This document shows, piece after piece, positions 26,654 to 34,484 of a DNA stretch of 64,000 nt. The stretch covers positions 6,324,001-6,388,000 of the forward strand of contig NZ_CP108476.1 in assembly GCF_036226465.1 (NCBI RefSeq), written 5' to 3'. The translations under genes were made by a program, and so were the position numbers. The notes below the pieces were generated by a model. It was not told where the DNA came from and did no database searches. It saw only the letters and a list, made by a program, of their open reading frames with translations. The DNA comes from Kitasatospora sp. NBC_01250. GTDB taxonomy: Bacteria > Actinomycetota > Actinomycetes > Streptomycetales > Streptomycetaceae. Each line of letters begins with the position of its first letter. Positions within the stretch are counted from its first letter, which is position 1.

Positions 26654-26977
26654 ATGTCTGTCGTGAAGATCAATGTGCTGACCGTTCCCGCCGAGCAGCG
26701 GGAGGTGCTGGAGCAGCGGTTCGCCTCGCGGGCCGGGGCCGTCGAGGGGCAGGACGGCTTCGAGTGGTTCGAGCTGCTGCGGCCGATGGAGGGGACCGAC
26801 CAGTACCTCGTCTACACCCGCTGGGCCACCGAGGAGGCGTTCCAGGCGTGGATGACCGGGCCGATGCAGGCCGCGCACCGGCCGGCCGGCAGTGAGGGGG
26901 CGCAGCGCCCGGCGGCCTCCGGGTCCACGCTGTGGTCCTTCGAGGTCGTGCAGTCGGCGGGCCCCAAGCAGGCCTGA
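26654..26977 (+). CDS. MhuD-like heme-degrading monooxygenase (ABM fold)
   Basis: A 107-residue protein of the antibiotic-biosynthesis-monooxygenase/IsdG fold. It lines up without gaps over the first 75 residues with mycobacterial MhuD, a heme oxygenase that makes mycobilin. The MhuD active-site residues Asn7, Trp66 and His75 fall at exactly the same positions here, and Arg22/Arg26 also agree. It probably opens heme to release iron. His75 is the expected heme ligand. It lies 29 bp after the efflux pump on the same strand and may be co-transcribed. It converges on a histidine kinase gene at 26989. Confidence 0.87.
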   Translation: MSVVKINVLTVPAEQREVLEQRFASRAGAVEGQDGFEWFELLRPMEGTDQYLVYTRWATEEAFQAWMTGPMQAAHRPAGSEGAQRPAASGSTLWSFEVVQSAGPKQA

Positions 26978-26988
26978 GGGCGGACCGG

Positions 26989-28212
26989 TCAGGCGGGCGG
27001 TGCGAGGGGGAGCGTGAAGAGCACCTCGTAGCCGCCCGCCGGCCGGGGCCCGGCGGTCAGCCGGCCGCCGTAGAGCTGGACCCGTTCGCGCATGCCGATC
27101 AGGCCGTGGCCGCCGGACACCGTGGCGACCGGTACCGCGCCCGGGCCGCCGGTGCCGCCGTCGTCGGCGGCCCGGGCGGTCAGCGTGTGGGTGTCGAAGT
27201 GCAGCTCGATCTCGGCGCGGGCGGTGGGGCCCGCGTGCTTGAGGGTGTTGGTGAGCGACTCCTGGAGCACCCGGAAGGCGGCCAGGTCCAGGCCCGGGGG
27301 CAGCTCGCGCCGCCGGCCGGTGACGGTCAGTTCGACCCCCAGGCCCGCGACGCGCAGCCGTTCCACCAGCTCGGGCAGCTGGGCCAGCCCGGGAGCGGGC
27401 AGGTAGGCACCGGGTTCGTCGCCGGGGGATCCGCCGTCGGGGGCGACGCGCAGCAGCGCGAGCAGGCCGCGCATCTCGTCCAGGGCCAGCCGGGCCGTCT
27501 CGGCGATGGTGTCCAGGGCGCCGCTGGCGGTGGGGGGATCGGCGGTGAAGACGTAGCGGGCCAGCCCGGCCTGCAGGGCGACCACCGAGAGGTGGTGCGC
27601 CAGCACGTCGTGCAGCTCGCGGGCGATCCGCACCCGCTCCTCGGTGACCGCGTGCTGCGCGCGGGCGGCCTGCTCCGCGTTCAGCTGGGCGGTCAGCCGG
27701 GCGAGTTGGGCGTTGCGCAGGCCCAGGTTGCGCATCCCCTCGGCGAAGTACCAGACGATGCCGACGCCCACCGCCGTCTGGCCGACGGCGAACAGCACCG
27801 AGACCCCGACCTCCAGCGCGTTCCAGCACCACAGCCCGGCGGTCAGCGCGACCGCCGCCTTGGTGGCCCGGCGCTCGGGGCGGCTGATCACCGTGTAGAA
27901 GGCGAACAGCGGGGCCCAGAGGTTCTCCGAGGACTCGTTCCCTGCGGCCGTGTAGACGGCCAGGGCCGCGCCGGAGACCAGCAGGGTCGTCCACGGCCGG
28001 CGGCGGCGCAGCGCCAGCGGGAGGTTGACCGCCAGGGTCAGCAGGATCGCCGAGGTGCCGAACAGCGGGTAGTGGTCCTGGACGTGCAGCTGGTGCCGGG
28101 TCTGCAGGGCGAACGCCAGGGTGAGGCCGCCCATGACGAACGCGAGGGCGGTGTCCACCGTCCCGGGGTGCCGGCGGAGCAGCTCCCACCCCCGTGCCAT
28201 GCCGCTGTGCAT
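26989..28212 (-). CDS. Sensor histidine kinase (HisKA_3 type), no adjacent response regulator
   Basis: A 407-residue kinase with about five N-terminal membrane segments and a coiled linker. The phospho-acceptor helix is IARELHDVLAHHLSVVALQAGL (His in RELHD). The ATPase domain includes FRVLQESLTNTLKHAG (N box), AADDGG (D box) and GGHGLIGMRERVQLYGG (G box). Such kinases normally sit beside a NarL-type regulator, but none adjoins. The 5' side abuts an inverted-repeat element and an IS1182-type element, only 8 bp away, so its native promoter or partner may have been displaced. It may now be read from the transposase transcript or from an element-borne promoter. Confidence 0.92.
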   Translation of the reverse strand: MHSGMARGWELLRRHPGTVDTALAFVMGGLTLAFALQTRHQLHVQDHYPLFGTSAILLTLAVNLPLALRRRRPWTTLLVSGAALAVYTAAGNESSENLWAPLFAFYTVISRPERRATKAAVALTAGLWCWNALEVGVSVLFAVGQTAVGVGIVWYFAEGMRNLGLRNAQLARLTAQLNAEQAARAQHAVTEERVRIARELHDVLAHHLSVVALQAGLARYVFTADPPTASGALDTIAETARLALDEMRGLLALLRVAPDGGSPGDEPGAYLPAPGLAQLPELVERLRVAGLGVELTVTGRRRELPPGLDLAAFRVLQESLTNTLKHAGPTARAEIELHFDTHTLTARAADDGGTGGPGAVPVATVSGGHGLIGMRERVQLYGGRLTAGPRPAGGYEVLFTLPLAPPA

Positions 28213-28220
28213 TGCGGCAG

Positions 28221-28440
28221 CCTAGGCCGTGTCTCACAATTCGCGTCGGATCAGCGCGCGGCTCCCCCAGCCTTCGGCCGGGAGGTACCCCCACCACCCA
28301 GCCTGGCGGCTGGGTGGCGCCCGGCTGGGCGTGCCGGCGAAGCGTCCTCGTACTGGGTCGTACTTGGATGATTCGCCGGTGCGTCCAGGCGGGATGCCCG
28401 GCGTCGCGCGCCTGGCGGGAATTGTGAGACACGGCCTAGG
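28221..28440. mobile_element. Non-coding inverted-repeat element (MITE-like)
   Basis: A 220-bp segment bounded by perfect 22-bp inverted repeats (28221-28242 and 28419-28440), each including an outer CCTAGG and an inner GTCTCACAATTC. It has no open frame of its own and contains a smaller hairpin (ACCCAGCC/GGCTGGGT). The form is that of a MITE mobilised by a full transposon elsewhere. Its outer CCTAGG is shared with the neighbouring IS. Confidence 0.75.
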
Positions 28441-30150
28441 AGGCTCGTGAAGATCTTGTTGAGGGGCTGTCCGGCCGTAGGCCGGGCTGCCCCTCTGGTT
28501 ATGCGTTGGTTGCCGGGGTGAGTTGCCAGGTGCTGCCGGTGTGGGTGAGTCCGAGGTTGATCAGGCGGCGGAGGTTGAGGGCGGCGGCTCGGGTGTGGAG
28601 CCAGGTGTCGTTCTTGATGGTGCCGCGGTAGCGGAGTCTGCGGTTGCCCCGGTGGACGATCCAGGCGACTGCGCGTTCGACGGGTGGTCGCCAGCGGCGG
28701 TAGTCGGCTTGCCAGTCGGGGTCGGTGGCGGCCTGGCGGCGGGCGGCGGTGAGGAGGTCGTGGTGCGGGCGGATGGTCAGGGTGCGTCCGGCCCTGGCCT
28801 TGGTGCACCGCTCGCGCAGGGGGCACCCGGTGCACAGGCCGGCGAAGGTGGCCTTGCGCTGCTGGTGGCGGCCGCCGGGATCGGAGAGCGGGACGGTGTG
28901 TCCGGCGGGGCAGGTCACGGTGGCGGCGGTGGTGTCGATGGTGAAGTCGTCGAGGGTGAAGCCGCCGGGGACGGCTGCCCGCAGTGGGGCGGGTTTGAGG
29001 AACAGTCGGTGCCCTTGCTGTTCCAGGGCCTGGCGGGCGTCGCCGGTGGAGTAGGCGGTGTCTGCGAAGGCGTCCACCGGGGCGTCCTCGTCGGCGAGCA
29101 GGTCGAGTCCGACGGCGGCCTCGTGGTGTTCTGCTCCAGCGCCGGGCCGCAGGGCGACCGCGGTGTATAACCCTGTCTCGGGCTCGATGGCGAGGTGGGC
29201 CTTGAAGCCGTCCTGCCGGTGGGTGCGGGTCTTGTGCACGTGCCGGGCCTCGGGGTCGACGGTGGAGACCATCCGGTCGTGGGCGGTGCCCCGGGTGATG
29301 CGCCAGCGTCCGTCGCGTCCGTCGGAGTCCTCGGCGGGCTCGACGTCCTGTCCCGCGACCAGGGCCAGCAGGCCGACCGCGTTCGCGGCCTTCTCGCCGA
29401 GTTGTTGCTCGGGCAGGTGCCCGAGCAGCCGCAGCGCGTCGCCGACCAGGGCGTCGACGAGGTCGGCTCGGGCCTGCTCGTCGTTCCACGCGATGCGGGG
29501 TTTGCCCGGGTCGGTGTAGTCGTGGGCGGTGCAGTGCACGGCCGCGACCGCATCCGCGCCGGGGACTTCGCGGATCACCGCCCGGACGGAGGCGATGATC
29601 TGGGTGACGGTGTCCTGGGTGGCGACCGCGTCGTCCAGCACGGTGGAGTCCAGCGCCCGCCGGTGCTTGCCCTTGAGGACGCCGGTGGCCCGCACGACCT
29701 CACGCACGGCCTCGAAGATCCGGTTGGGCCGGGGAGAGCGGGCCAGCCGGCGGCGGAAGTAGGCCAGCAGCGACGGGTCGAACGCGGTGTCGTTCAGGCC
29801 CAGTCCGCACGCGGCCTTCCACCGCAGGTCGCACCGCAGTTCCTGGACCGTCTCGAAGTCCGACAGGCCGTGCAGGGCCTGCAGCGCGATCGCCGCGGCC
29901 AGGATCTGCGGCGGCATGCTCGGCCGCCCGTTCGCCGACGGGTACATGTCCGCGAACATCACCGCCGGGAACAACTCACCACGGTGCTCGGCCAGGAACG
30001 CGAACACGCTGCCCACCGGGATCAACCCCCGGCACGTCTCCCAGACATCCGGCCCGACCGTCTCCCCGGACCACTCACCCATCGCCACAAGAAACAGTCT
30101 GGCCCCGCCGCTCGCGCGGCGAGGCCAGAACCCAAGATCTTCACGAGCCT
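28441..30150 (-). mobile_element. IS1182-family insertion sequence
   Basis: A complete 1.7-kb element with perfect 18-bp terminal inverted repeats (28441-28458 and 30133-30150) around one intact transposase gene. CCTAGG flanks both ends (28435-28440 and 30151-30156). Because CCTAGG is its own reverse complement, it can be read either as target duplication or as an extension of the repeats to 24 bp. Insertion at CTAG-type or palindromic targets is known for this family. It looks intact and potentially active. Confidence 0.88.
28499..30082 (-). CDS. IS1182 family transposase
   Basis: A 527-residue DDE transposase. The N-terminal DUF772-like domain contains PPQILAAAIALQALHGLSD and FDPSLLAYFRRRL. 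Candidate catalytic acids are Asp in ALDSTVLDDAV, Asp in FADTAYSTGD and Glu in PPVERAVAWIVHRGN. A C-x2-C...C-like finger (CTGCPLRERC) lies before the last block. The frame is full length with no stop or shift. ATG 30082 is used, and an in-frame GTG two codons earlier is possible. Neither has a clear ribosome-binding site, as is common for transposases. It is transcribed toward the histidine kinase gene. Confidence 0.93.
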   Translation of the reverse strand: MGEWSGETVGPDVWETCRGLIPVGSVFAFLAEHRGELFPAVMFADMYPSANGRPSMPPQILAAAIALQALHGLSDFETVQELRCDLRWKAACGLGLNDTAFDPSLLAYFRRRLARSPRPNRIFEAVREVVRATGVLKGKHRRALDSTVLDDAVATQDTVTQIIASVRAVIREVPGADAVAAVHCTAHDYTDPGKPRIAWNDEQARADLVDALVGDALRLLGHLPEQQLGEKAANAVGLLALVAGQDVEPAEDSDGRDGRWRITRGTAHDRMVSTVDPEARHVHKTRTHRQDGFKAHLAIEPETGLYTAVALRPGAGAEHHEAAVGLDLLADEDAPVDAFADTAYSTGDARQALEQQGHRLFLKPAPLRAAVPGGFTLDDFTIDTTAATVTCPAGHTVPLSDPGGRHQQRKATFAGLCTGCPLRERCTKARAGRTLTIRPHHDLLTAARRQAATDPDWQADYRRWRPPVERAVAWIVHRGNRRLRYRGTIKNDTWLHTRAAALNLRRLINLGLTHTGSTWQLTPATNA

Positions 30151-30176
30151 CCTAGGGCGGCCGGGCCGGATCTTCG

Positions 30177-31025
30177 TCATCCCTGCGCGGTATCCCGGGC
30201 TGCCACCGGGGACGGAGCAGGCGGCTCGAAGCGCACCGGGGCGTCGAAGGCGGCCCGCCGGGTGGCGCGGCGCAGGGCGCGCAGCACCGGGGTGCCGACG
30301 GTCAGGCACAGGGTGGCGGTCAGTGCGGCGCGCGGCAGGTCCCAGCCCATCGAGGTGGTCAGGCAGTAGACCGCGAACTTGGGGAGGTTGGTGGTCAGCG
30401 GGGCGCCGGGGACGAAGGCGATCGAGCTGCCCAGGCCGCCGATGTAGGGCCAGCCCTGCAGGTTCATCACGGTGCCGTAGAGCACGGCCGCCACGGCGCC
30501 GTAGCCGGCCAGCAGCACCAGCTCGCCGCGCCCGCGCAGGGTGGCCGGGCCGGGGAGCAGCCCCGCGCCCAGGCAGACCCAGCCCATGCTGAGCATCTGG
30601 AACGGCAGCCAGGGGCCGACCCCGCCGGTGAGCAGGGCGGAGGCCAGCATGGTGACCGCGCCCAGCACGAAGCCGCTGCCCGGGCCGAGCACCCGCCCGG
30701 CCAGCACCATCAGGAAGAACATCGGCTCCAGGCCCGCCGTGCCCGCGCCCAGCGGACGCAGCGCGGCGCCGACGGCGGCGAGGACGCCGAGCAGGGCCAC
30801 GGTCTTGGGGTCCAGCCCGTGCTCGGAGAGCTGGGCGACCAGCACGGCCAGCAGCAGCGGCAGCAGGAGCGCGAACAGCCAGGGCGCATCCGCGGCGTGG
30901 CCCACCAGGGTGGAGGACGGCGCGGCCAGCAGCGGCCAGCCGAAGGCGGCCAGACCCACCAGGGAGGTGAGCGCGAGCATCGCGATCGAGCGCGGACCGA
31001 GCGGGACGGGGCGGGCCAGGTTCAC
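30177..31025 (-). CDS. ECF transporter substrate-binding (S) component
   Basis: A 282-residue membrane protein with about six segments, fitting S components of energy-coupling-factor vitamin transporters. Markers are AAVGAALRPLGAGTAGLEPMFFLMVLAGRVLGPGSGFVLG and PFQMLSMGWVCLGAGLLP. The substrate cannot be read; cobalamin or a related cofactor is possible given the toroid protein in the operon. The GTG start at 31025 overlaps the stop of the ATPase gene (GTGA). It is the last gene of the operon, and its 3' end lies 21 bp from the right CCTAGG of the IS, so the insertion just missed it. Confidence 0.85.
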   Translation of the reverse strand: MNLARPVPLGPRSIAMLALTSLVGLAAFGWPLLAAPSSTLVGHAADAPWLFALLLPLLLAVLVAQLSEHGLDPKTVALLGVLAAVGAALRPLGAGTAGLEPMFFLMVLAGRVLGPGSGFVLGAVTMLASALLTGGVGPWLPFQMLSMGWVCLGAGLLPGPATLRGRGELVLLAGYGAVAAVLYGTVMNLQGWPYIGGLGSSIAFVPGAPLTTNLPKFAVYCLTTSMGWDLPRAALTATLCLTVGTPVLRALRRATRRAAFDAPVRFEPPAPSPVAARDTAQG

Positions 31026-32668
31026 CGGTCGGCCGCCCGCTCCGGCGCCCCGGGCGCCTCGCGCAGGGCGGCGGCCACCTGGCGGACCGTCAGCCACGGC
31101 TCGGGGGCCAGCACTTTGGCGACCTGCGGCGCGTAGACCGGGGAGGCCAGCACCACCTCGGCCGCCGGGCCGTCGGCGACCAGCTCGCCCTCGGCCAGCA
31201 CCAGGGTGCGGTGGGCGAGTTCGGCCGCCAGCTCCACGTCATGGGTGGCCAGCAGGATCCCATGGCCCTCGGCGGCGAGCGCGCCGAGGATCGTCACCAG
31301 GCGGGCCTTGGCCGCGTAGTCCAGGCCGCGGGTGGGCTCGTCGAGCAGCAGCAGCGCGGGGCGGGCGGTCAGCACCACGGCCAGCGCCAGGGTCAGCCGC
31401 TGGCCCTCGGAGAGGTCGCGCGGGTGGGTGTCGTCGGCCAGGCCCGGCAGCAGGCGCTCCAGCAGCGCGCGGCAACTGCCGGGCGCTGCGTCGGCGTCCT
31501 GGTCGGCGGCGGCGCACTCGGCGGCCACGGTCGCGGTGCAGAGCAGGTCGCGCGGGTCCTGCGGAACCAGGCCGATCTGGCGGACCAGCTCCTTGGGGCG
31601 GGCCCGGTGCGGGGTGAGCGGGCCGATCCGCACGCTGCCGCCGGTCGGGGCGTGCAGTCCGGCGAGCGCGCCGAGCAGGGTGGACTTGCCCGCGCCGTTG
31701 CGGCCCATGAGCGCGGTGATCTCGGTGCGGCGCAGGGTCAGCGAGACCTCGCGCAGGGCGGGCACCGGGCCGCGCTGCACGGTCAGCCGGGCGGTCTCGG
31801 CGACCGGGGCGCCGGCCGCGTCACCGCGGGGACGCCCGGCTGCCGGGTCGGCGCCGGCCAGCCGGGCGCGCAGCGGGGCGGCCCGGCGACGGGCGTCGCG
31901 CACCGAGAGCGGCAGCGGCGACCAGCCGGCCAGCCGGCCCAGGCCCACCACCGGCGGGTGGACGGGGGAGTGGGCGAGGACCTCGGCCGGCTCGCCGAGC
32001 ACCGCCGGGCCCCCGTCGCCCGGCAGCAGCAGCACCTGGTCGGCGTACTGGACCACCCGCTCCAGGCGGTGCTCGGCCATCAGCACCGTGGTCCCGAGGT
32101 CGTGCACCAGCCGCTGCACCACCGCCAGCACCTCCTCGGCGGCCCCGGGGTCGAGCGCGGAGGTCGGCTCGTCCAGCACCAGCACCTTGGGGTGCACCGT
32201 CAGCACCGAGCCGATCGCCACCCGCTGGCGCTGGCCGCCGGAGAGGGTGGCGAGCGGGCGGTCGCGCAGCTCGGCCAGGCCCAGCAGGTCGAGCGTCTCC
32301 TCCACCCGGCGCCGCATCACCGCCGGGGCCAGGCCCAGCGACTCCATGCCGTAGGCGAGTTCGTCCTCGACCGTGTCGGTGACGAAGTGCGCGCCCGGGT
32401 CCTGGCCCACGGTGCCGACCAGGTCGGCGAGTTCACGCGGCCGGTGGTCGCGGGTGTCGCGGCCCGCCACGGTCACCCGACCGTGCAGCACGCCGCCGGT
32501 GAAGTGCGGGACCAGTCCGTTGACGGTGCCGAGCAGGGTGGACTTGCCGGCCCCCGACGGGCCGACCAGCAGGCAGAGTTCACCCTCGGGCACGGTCAGG
32601 TCGAGACCGGTCAGGGCGGGCGCGGCGGCGTCCGGGTAGTGCACCGAGACCTGGTCGAAGGTGATCAC
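31022..32668 (-). CDS. ECF transporter ATPase, two nucleotide-binding domains fused
   Basis: A 548-residue protein with two ABC ATPase domains in one chain (EcfA1-EcfA2 fusion), about residues 1-235 and 290-520. Domain 1 has VGPSGAGKSTL, TLSGGQRQRVAIG and VLDEPTSALDPG. Domain 2 has MGRNGAGKSTL, DLSEGQRLTLALAVV (a variant signature, SEGQ for SGGQ) and LLDEPTRGLD. Both H-loop histidines are present (MAEHRLE, ATHDVE). It powers vitamin uptake with the T and S components encoded on either side. The GTG start overlaps the EcfT stop as GTGA, indicating coupling. Confidence 0.93.
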   Translation of the reverse strand: MITFDQVSVHYPDAAAPALTGLDLTVPEGELCLLVGPSGAGKSTLLGTVNGLVPHFTGGVLHGRVTVAGRDTRDHRPRELADLVGTVGQDPGAHFVTDTVEDELAYGMESLGLAPAVMRRRVEETLDLLGLAELRDRPLATLSGGQRQRVAIGSVLTVHPKVLVLDEPTSALDPGAAEEVLAVVQRLVHDLGTTVLMAEHRLERVVQYADQVLLLPGDGGPAVLGEPAEVLAHSPVHPPVVGLGRLAGWSPLPLSVRDARRRAAPLRARLAGADPAAGRPRGDAAGAPVAETARLTVQRGPVPALREVSLTLRRTEITALMGRNGAGKSTLLGALAGLHAPTGGSVRIGPLTPHRARPKELVRQIGLVPQDPRDLLCTATVAAECAAADQDADAAPGSCRALLERLLPGLADDTHPRDLSEGQRLTLALAVVLTARPALLLLDEPTRGLDYAAKARLVTILGALAAEGHGILLATHDVELAAELAHRTLVLAEGELVADGPAAEVVLASPVYAPQVAKVLAPEPWLTVRQVAAALREAPGAPERAADR

Positions 32669-33801
32669 GGGCGGTCGGCCTTCCGGAAGTCGGCGCCGGC
32701 GGGGCGGCGCAGGGTCAGCGGGCGCGGGGCGGGGGCGGCGACGGCGGGGAGCAGGCCGAGCAGCACGGCGAGGGCCGCGACCAGCGGGAGTTCGGGCACC
32801 GTGGGCGGCACCACCGTGGGCGCGAAGGGCGCCGGGGTGCGGGTGACCAGCCAGATCATGACCGCCGCGACCAGCACCCCGGAGCCGGCGACCAGCCACT
32901 CCGGCAGCCCCCACCGGTCGGGGCGGTAGCGGGTCCGCACGGTGCGCCGCCCGCCCAGCGCCAGGCCGCCCGCGCTCGCGGCCACCCCGGCCGGCAGCAC
33001 CGGCAGCGCCCAGCCGGCGCCGCCGTCGGCGAGCAGCCCGTAGGCCGCCGCGCAGAGACCGAGCAGGCCCAGCAGGGTGAGCGCGGCGGTGGCCCGGGCC
33101 ACCGCGCGCGGCACCGGCGCGGTGCGGCCGAAGCCGCGGCTGTCCATCGCGGCGGCCAGCGCCACCGAGCGCTCCAGCGCGCTCTCCAGCACCGGCAGAC
33201 CGACGCTGAGCACGGAGCGCAGACCGCGGTCCGGACGGCCGCGCAGCCGGCGGGCGGCCCGCAGCCGCTGGACGTCGGCGACCAGGTTCGGCGCGAAGGA
33301 CATCGCCACCACCACGGCCACGCCCACCTCGTAGAGCGCGCCGGGCAGCAGCCGCAGCAGCCGGGCGGGCGAGGCGAGCGCGTTCGCGGCGCCGACGCAG
33401 ATCAGCAGGGTGGCCAGCCGCAGCCCGTCGTAGAGCGTGGCGAGCAGCCCCTCCAGGGTCACCCGGCCGCCGACCCGCACGCCCTGCGCCCAGCCGGGCA
33501 GCGGCAGTTGCGGCAGCGTCAGCAGCACGTGGGTGCCGGGGACCGGCGAGCCGAGCAGCACGGTGAAGCCCAGTCGCAGCACCAGCACCGCCAACCCCAG
33601 CCGCAGGAAGGTGCCGTAGGAGCGGGCCCACGGCGCCTCGGTGCGGCGCACCGCGACCACATAGCCGGCGACGGCGACGATCAGGAGCAGCAGCAGCGGG
33701 TTGGTGGTCCGGGAGGCGGCCGTGGCCAGGCCGAGCGCCCACAGCCACCAGGCGGCGGGGTGCAGCGGGCGCGGGGCGCGGCGCAGGGCGGTCAGGGCCA
33801 T
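32665..33801 (-). CDS. ECF transporter transmembrane (T) component
   Basis: A 378-residue membrane protein of the EcfT/CbiQ family, which links the S component to the ATPases. The coupling-helix region shows LRAARRLRGRP, matching the A-R-[GR] signature, followed by LESALERSVALAAAMDSRGFG, a conserved CbiQ-type stretch. It has about seven or eight hydrophobic segments, more than the usual five or six, owing to an extra C-terminal pair. It starts at ATG 33801, 5 bp after the upstream gene's stop. Confidence 0.9.
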   Translation of the reverse strand: MALTALRRAPRPLHPAAWWLWALGLATAASRTTNPLLLLLIVAVAGYVVAVRRTEAPWARSYGTFLRLGLAVLVLRLGFTVLLGSPVPGTHVLLTLPQLPLPGWAQGVRVGGRVTLEGLLATLYDGLRLATLLICVGAANALASPARLLRLLPGALYEVGVAVVVAMSFAPNLVADVQRLRAARRLRGRPDRGLRSVLSVGLPVLESALERSVALAAAMDSRGFGRTAPVPRAVARATAALTLLGLLGLCAAAYGLLADGGAGWALPVLPAGVAASAGGLALGGRRTVRTRYRPDRWGLPEWLVAGSGVLVAAVMIWLVTRTPAPFAPTVVPPTVPELPLVAALAVLLGLLPAVAAPAPRPLTLRRPAGADFRKADRP

Positions 33802-33806
33802 CGGGA

Positions 33807-34484
33807 TCAGGTCCGGCGCCGGCGCCGGACCTGCCAGACGGCACCCGCGCCGAGCAGCACGACCAGCGCGCCGCCGGCGGCCAGGCCGAGGTTCGGGCCG
33901 CTGCTCGGGGCCTTGGTCGCGCCGCTGGTGGTGCTGCCGCTGCTGCCGGAGACGGCCTCGCCGCAGCCGGCCGCCGGGTAGCCGGCGATGGCGCAGAGCA
34001 TGCCGTTGGTGTCGTAGCGCAGCGGCGGGGCGAGCGCGGCGAGCACCTCGGCCGAGCTGGCCTGCTGCCGCACCTGGGCGCAGCCGGTGCGGGCCGCGGG
34101 CGGCACCGAGCCTGACGGCGCGTCGGTCCGGGTGCCGAAGTCCAGCACCACGCCGACCCGCTTGAGGCCCGGCTTGGCCGGGGTGTCGGCGCAGAGCACG
34201 GCGAAGTCCGCCGCCCCGCCGGTGGGGCGGGCGGCGTCCTGGCCGCCGTCGGGGCTCAGCGCGAAGCGCCAGCCGTCGACCGAGCCGTCGGCGGGGACAT
34301 AGGTGGCCGGGCCCTGCTGCTGGTAGCTCCAGCCGCCGTCGGCGCCGCGCCAGAACGACCAGTACCGGTAGCCGGCCGCCTCGGCCCGCCCGGCCAGCAC
34401 GGTCAGCGTGGCGAGGGCGGCCACCAGCGCCAGGGCCAGCAGGGCGGCGCGCTGCCCCGCCCCGCTCGGCCGGGCCGGGATCAC
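33807..34484 (-). CDS. Secreted SCO2322-family protein with C-terminal membrane anchor
   Basis: A 225-residue exported protein. A signal peptide (about residues 1-38, cleavage near AEA-AG) is followed by a compact domain starting YRYWSFWRGADGGWSYQQQGP and carrying four Cys (ADFAVLCAD, RTGCAQ, GMLCAIAGY and AAGCGEA) that could form two disulfides. A Ser/Gly/Thr-rich spacer leads to a C-terminal membrane helix and RRRRR. It resembles the family named after S. coelicolor SCO2322. The GTG start overlaps the upstream toroid gene's stop (GTGA). Its position between a secreted toroid protein and ECF genes suggests a surface accessory for vitamin capture. Confidence 0.82.
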   Translation of the reverse strand: MIPARPSGAGQRAALLALALVAALATLTVLAGRAEAAGYRYWSFWRGADGGWSYQQQGPATYVPADGSVDGWRFALSPDGGQDAARPTGGAADFAVLCADTPAKPGLKRVGVVLDFGTRTDAPSGSVPPAARTGCAQVRQQASSAEVLAALAPPLRYDTNGMLCAIAGYPAAGCGEAVSGSSGSTTSGATKAPSSGPNLGLAAGGALVVLLGAGAVWQVRRRRRT

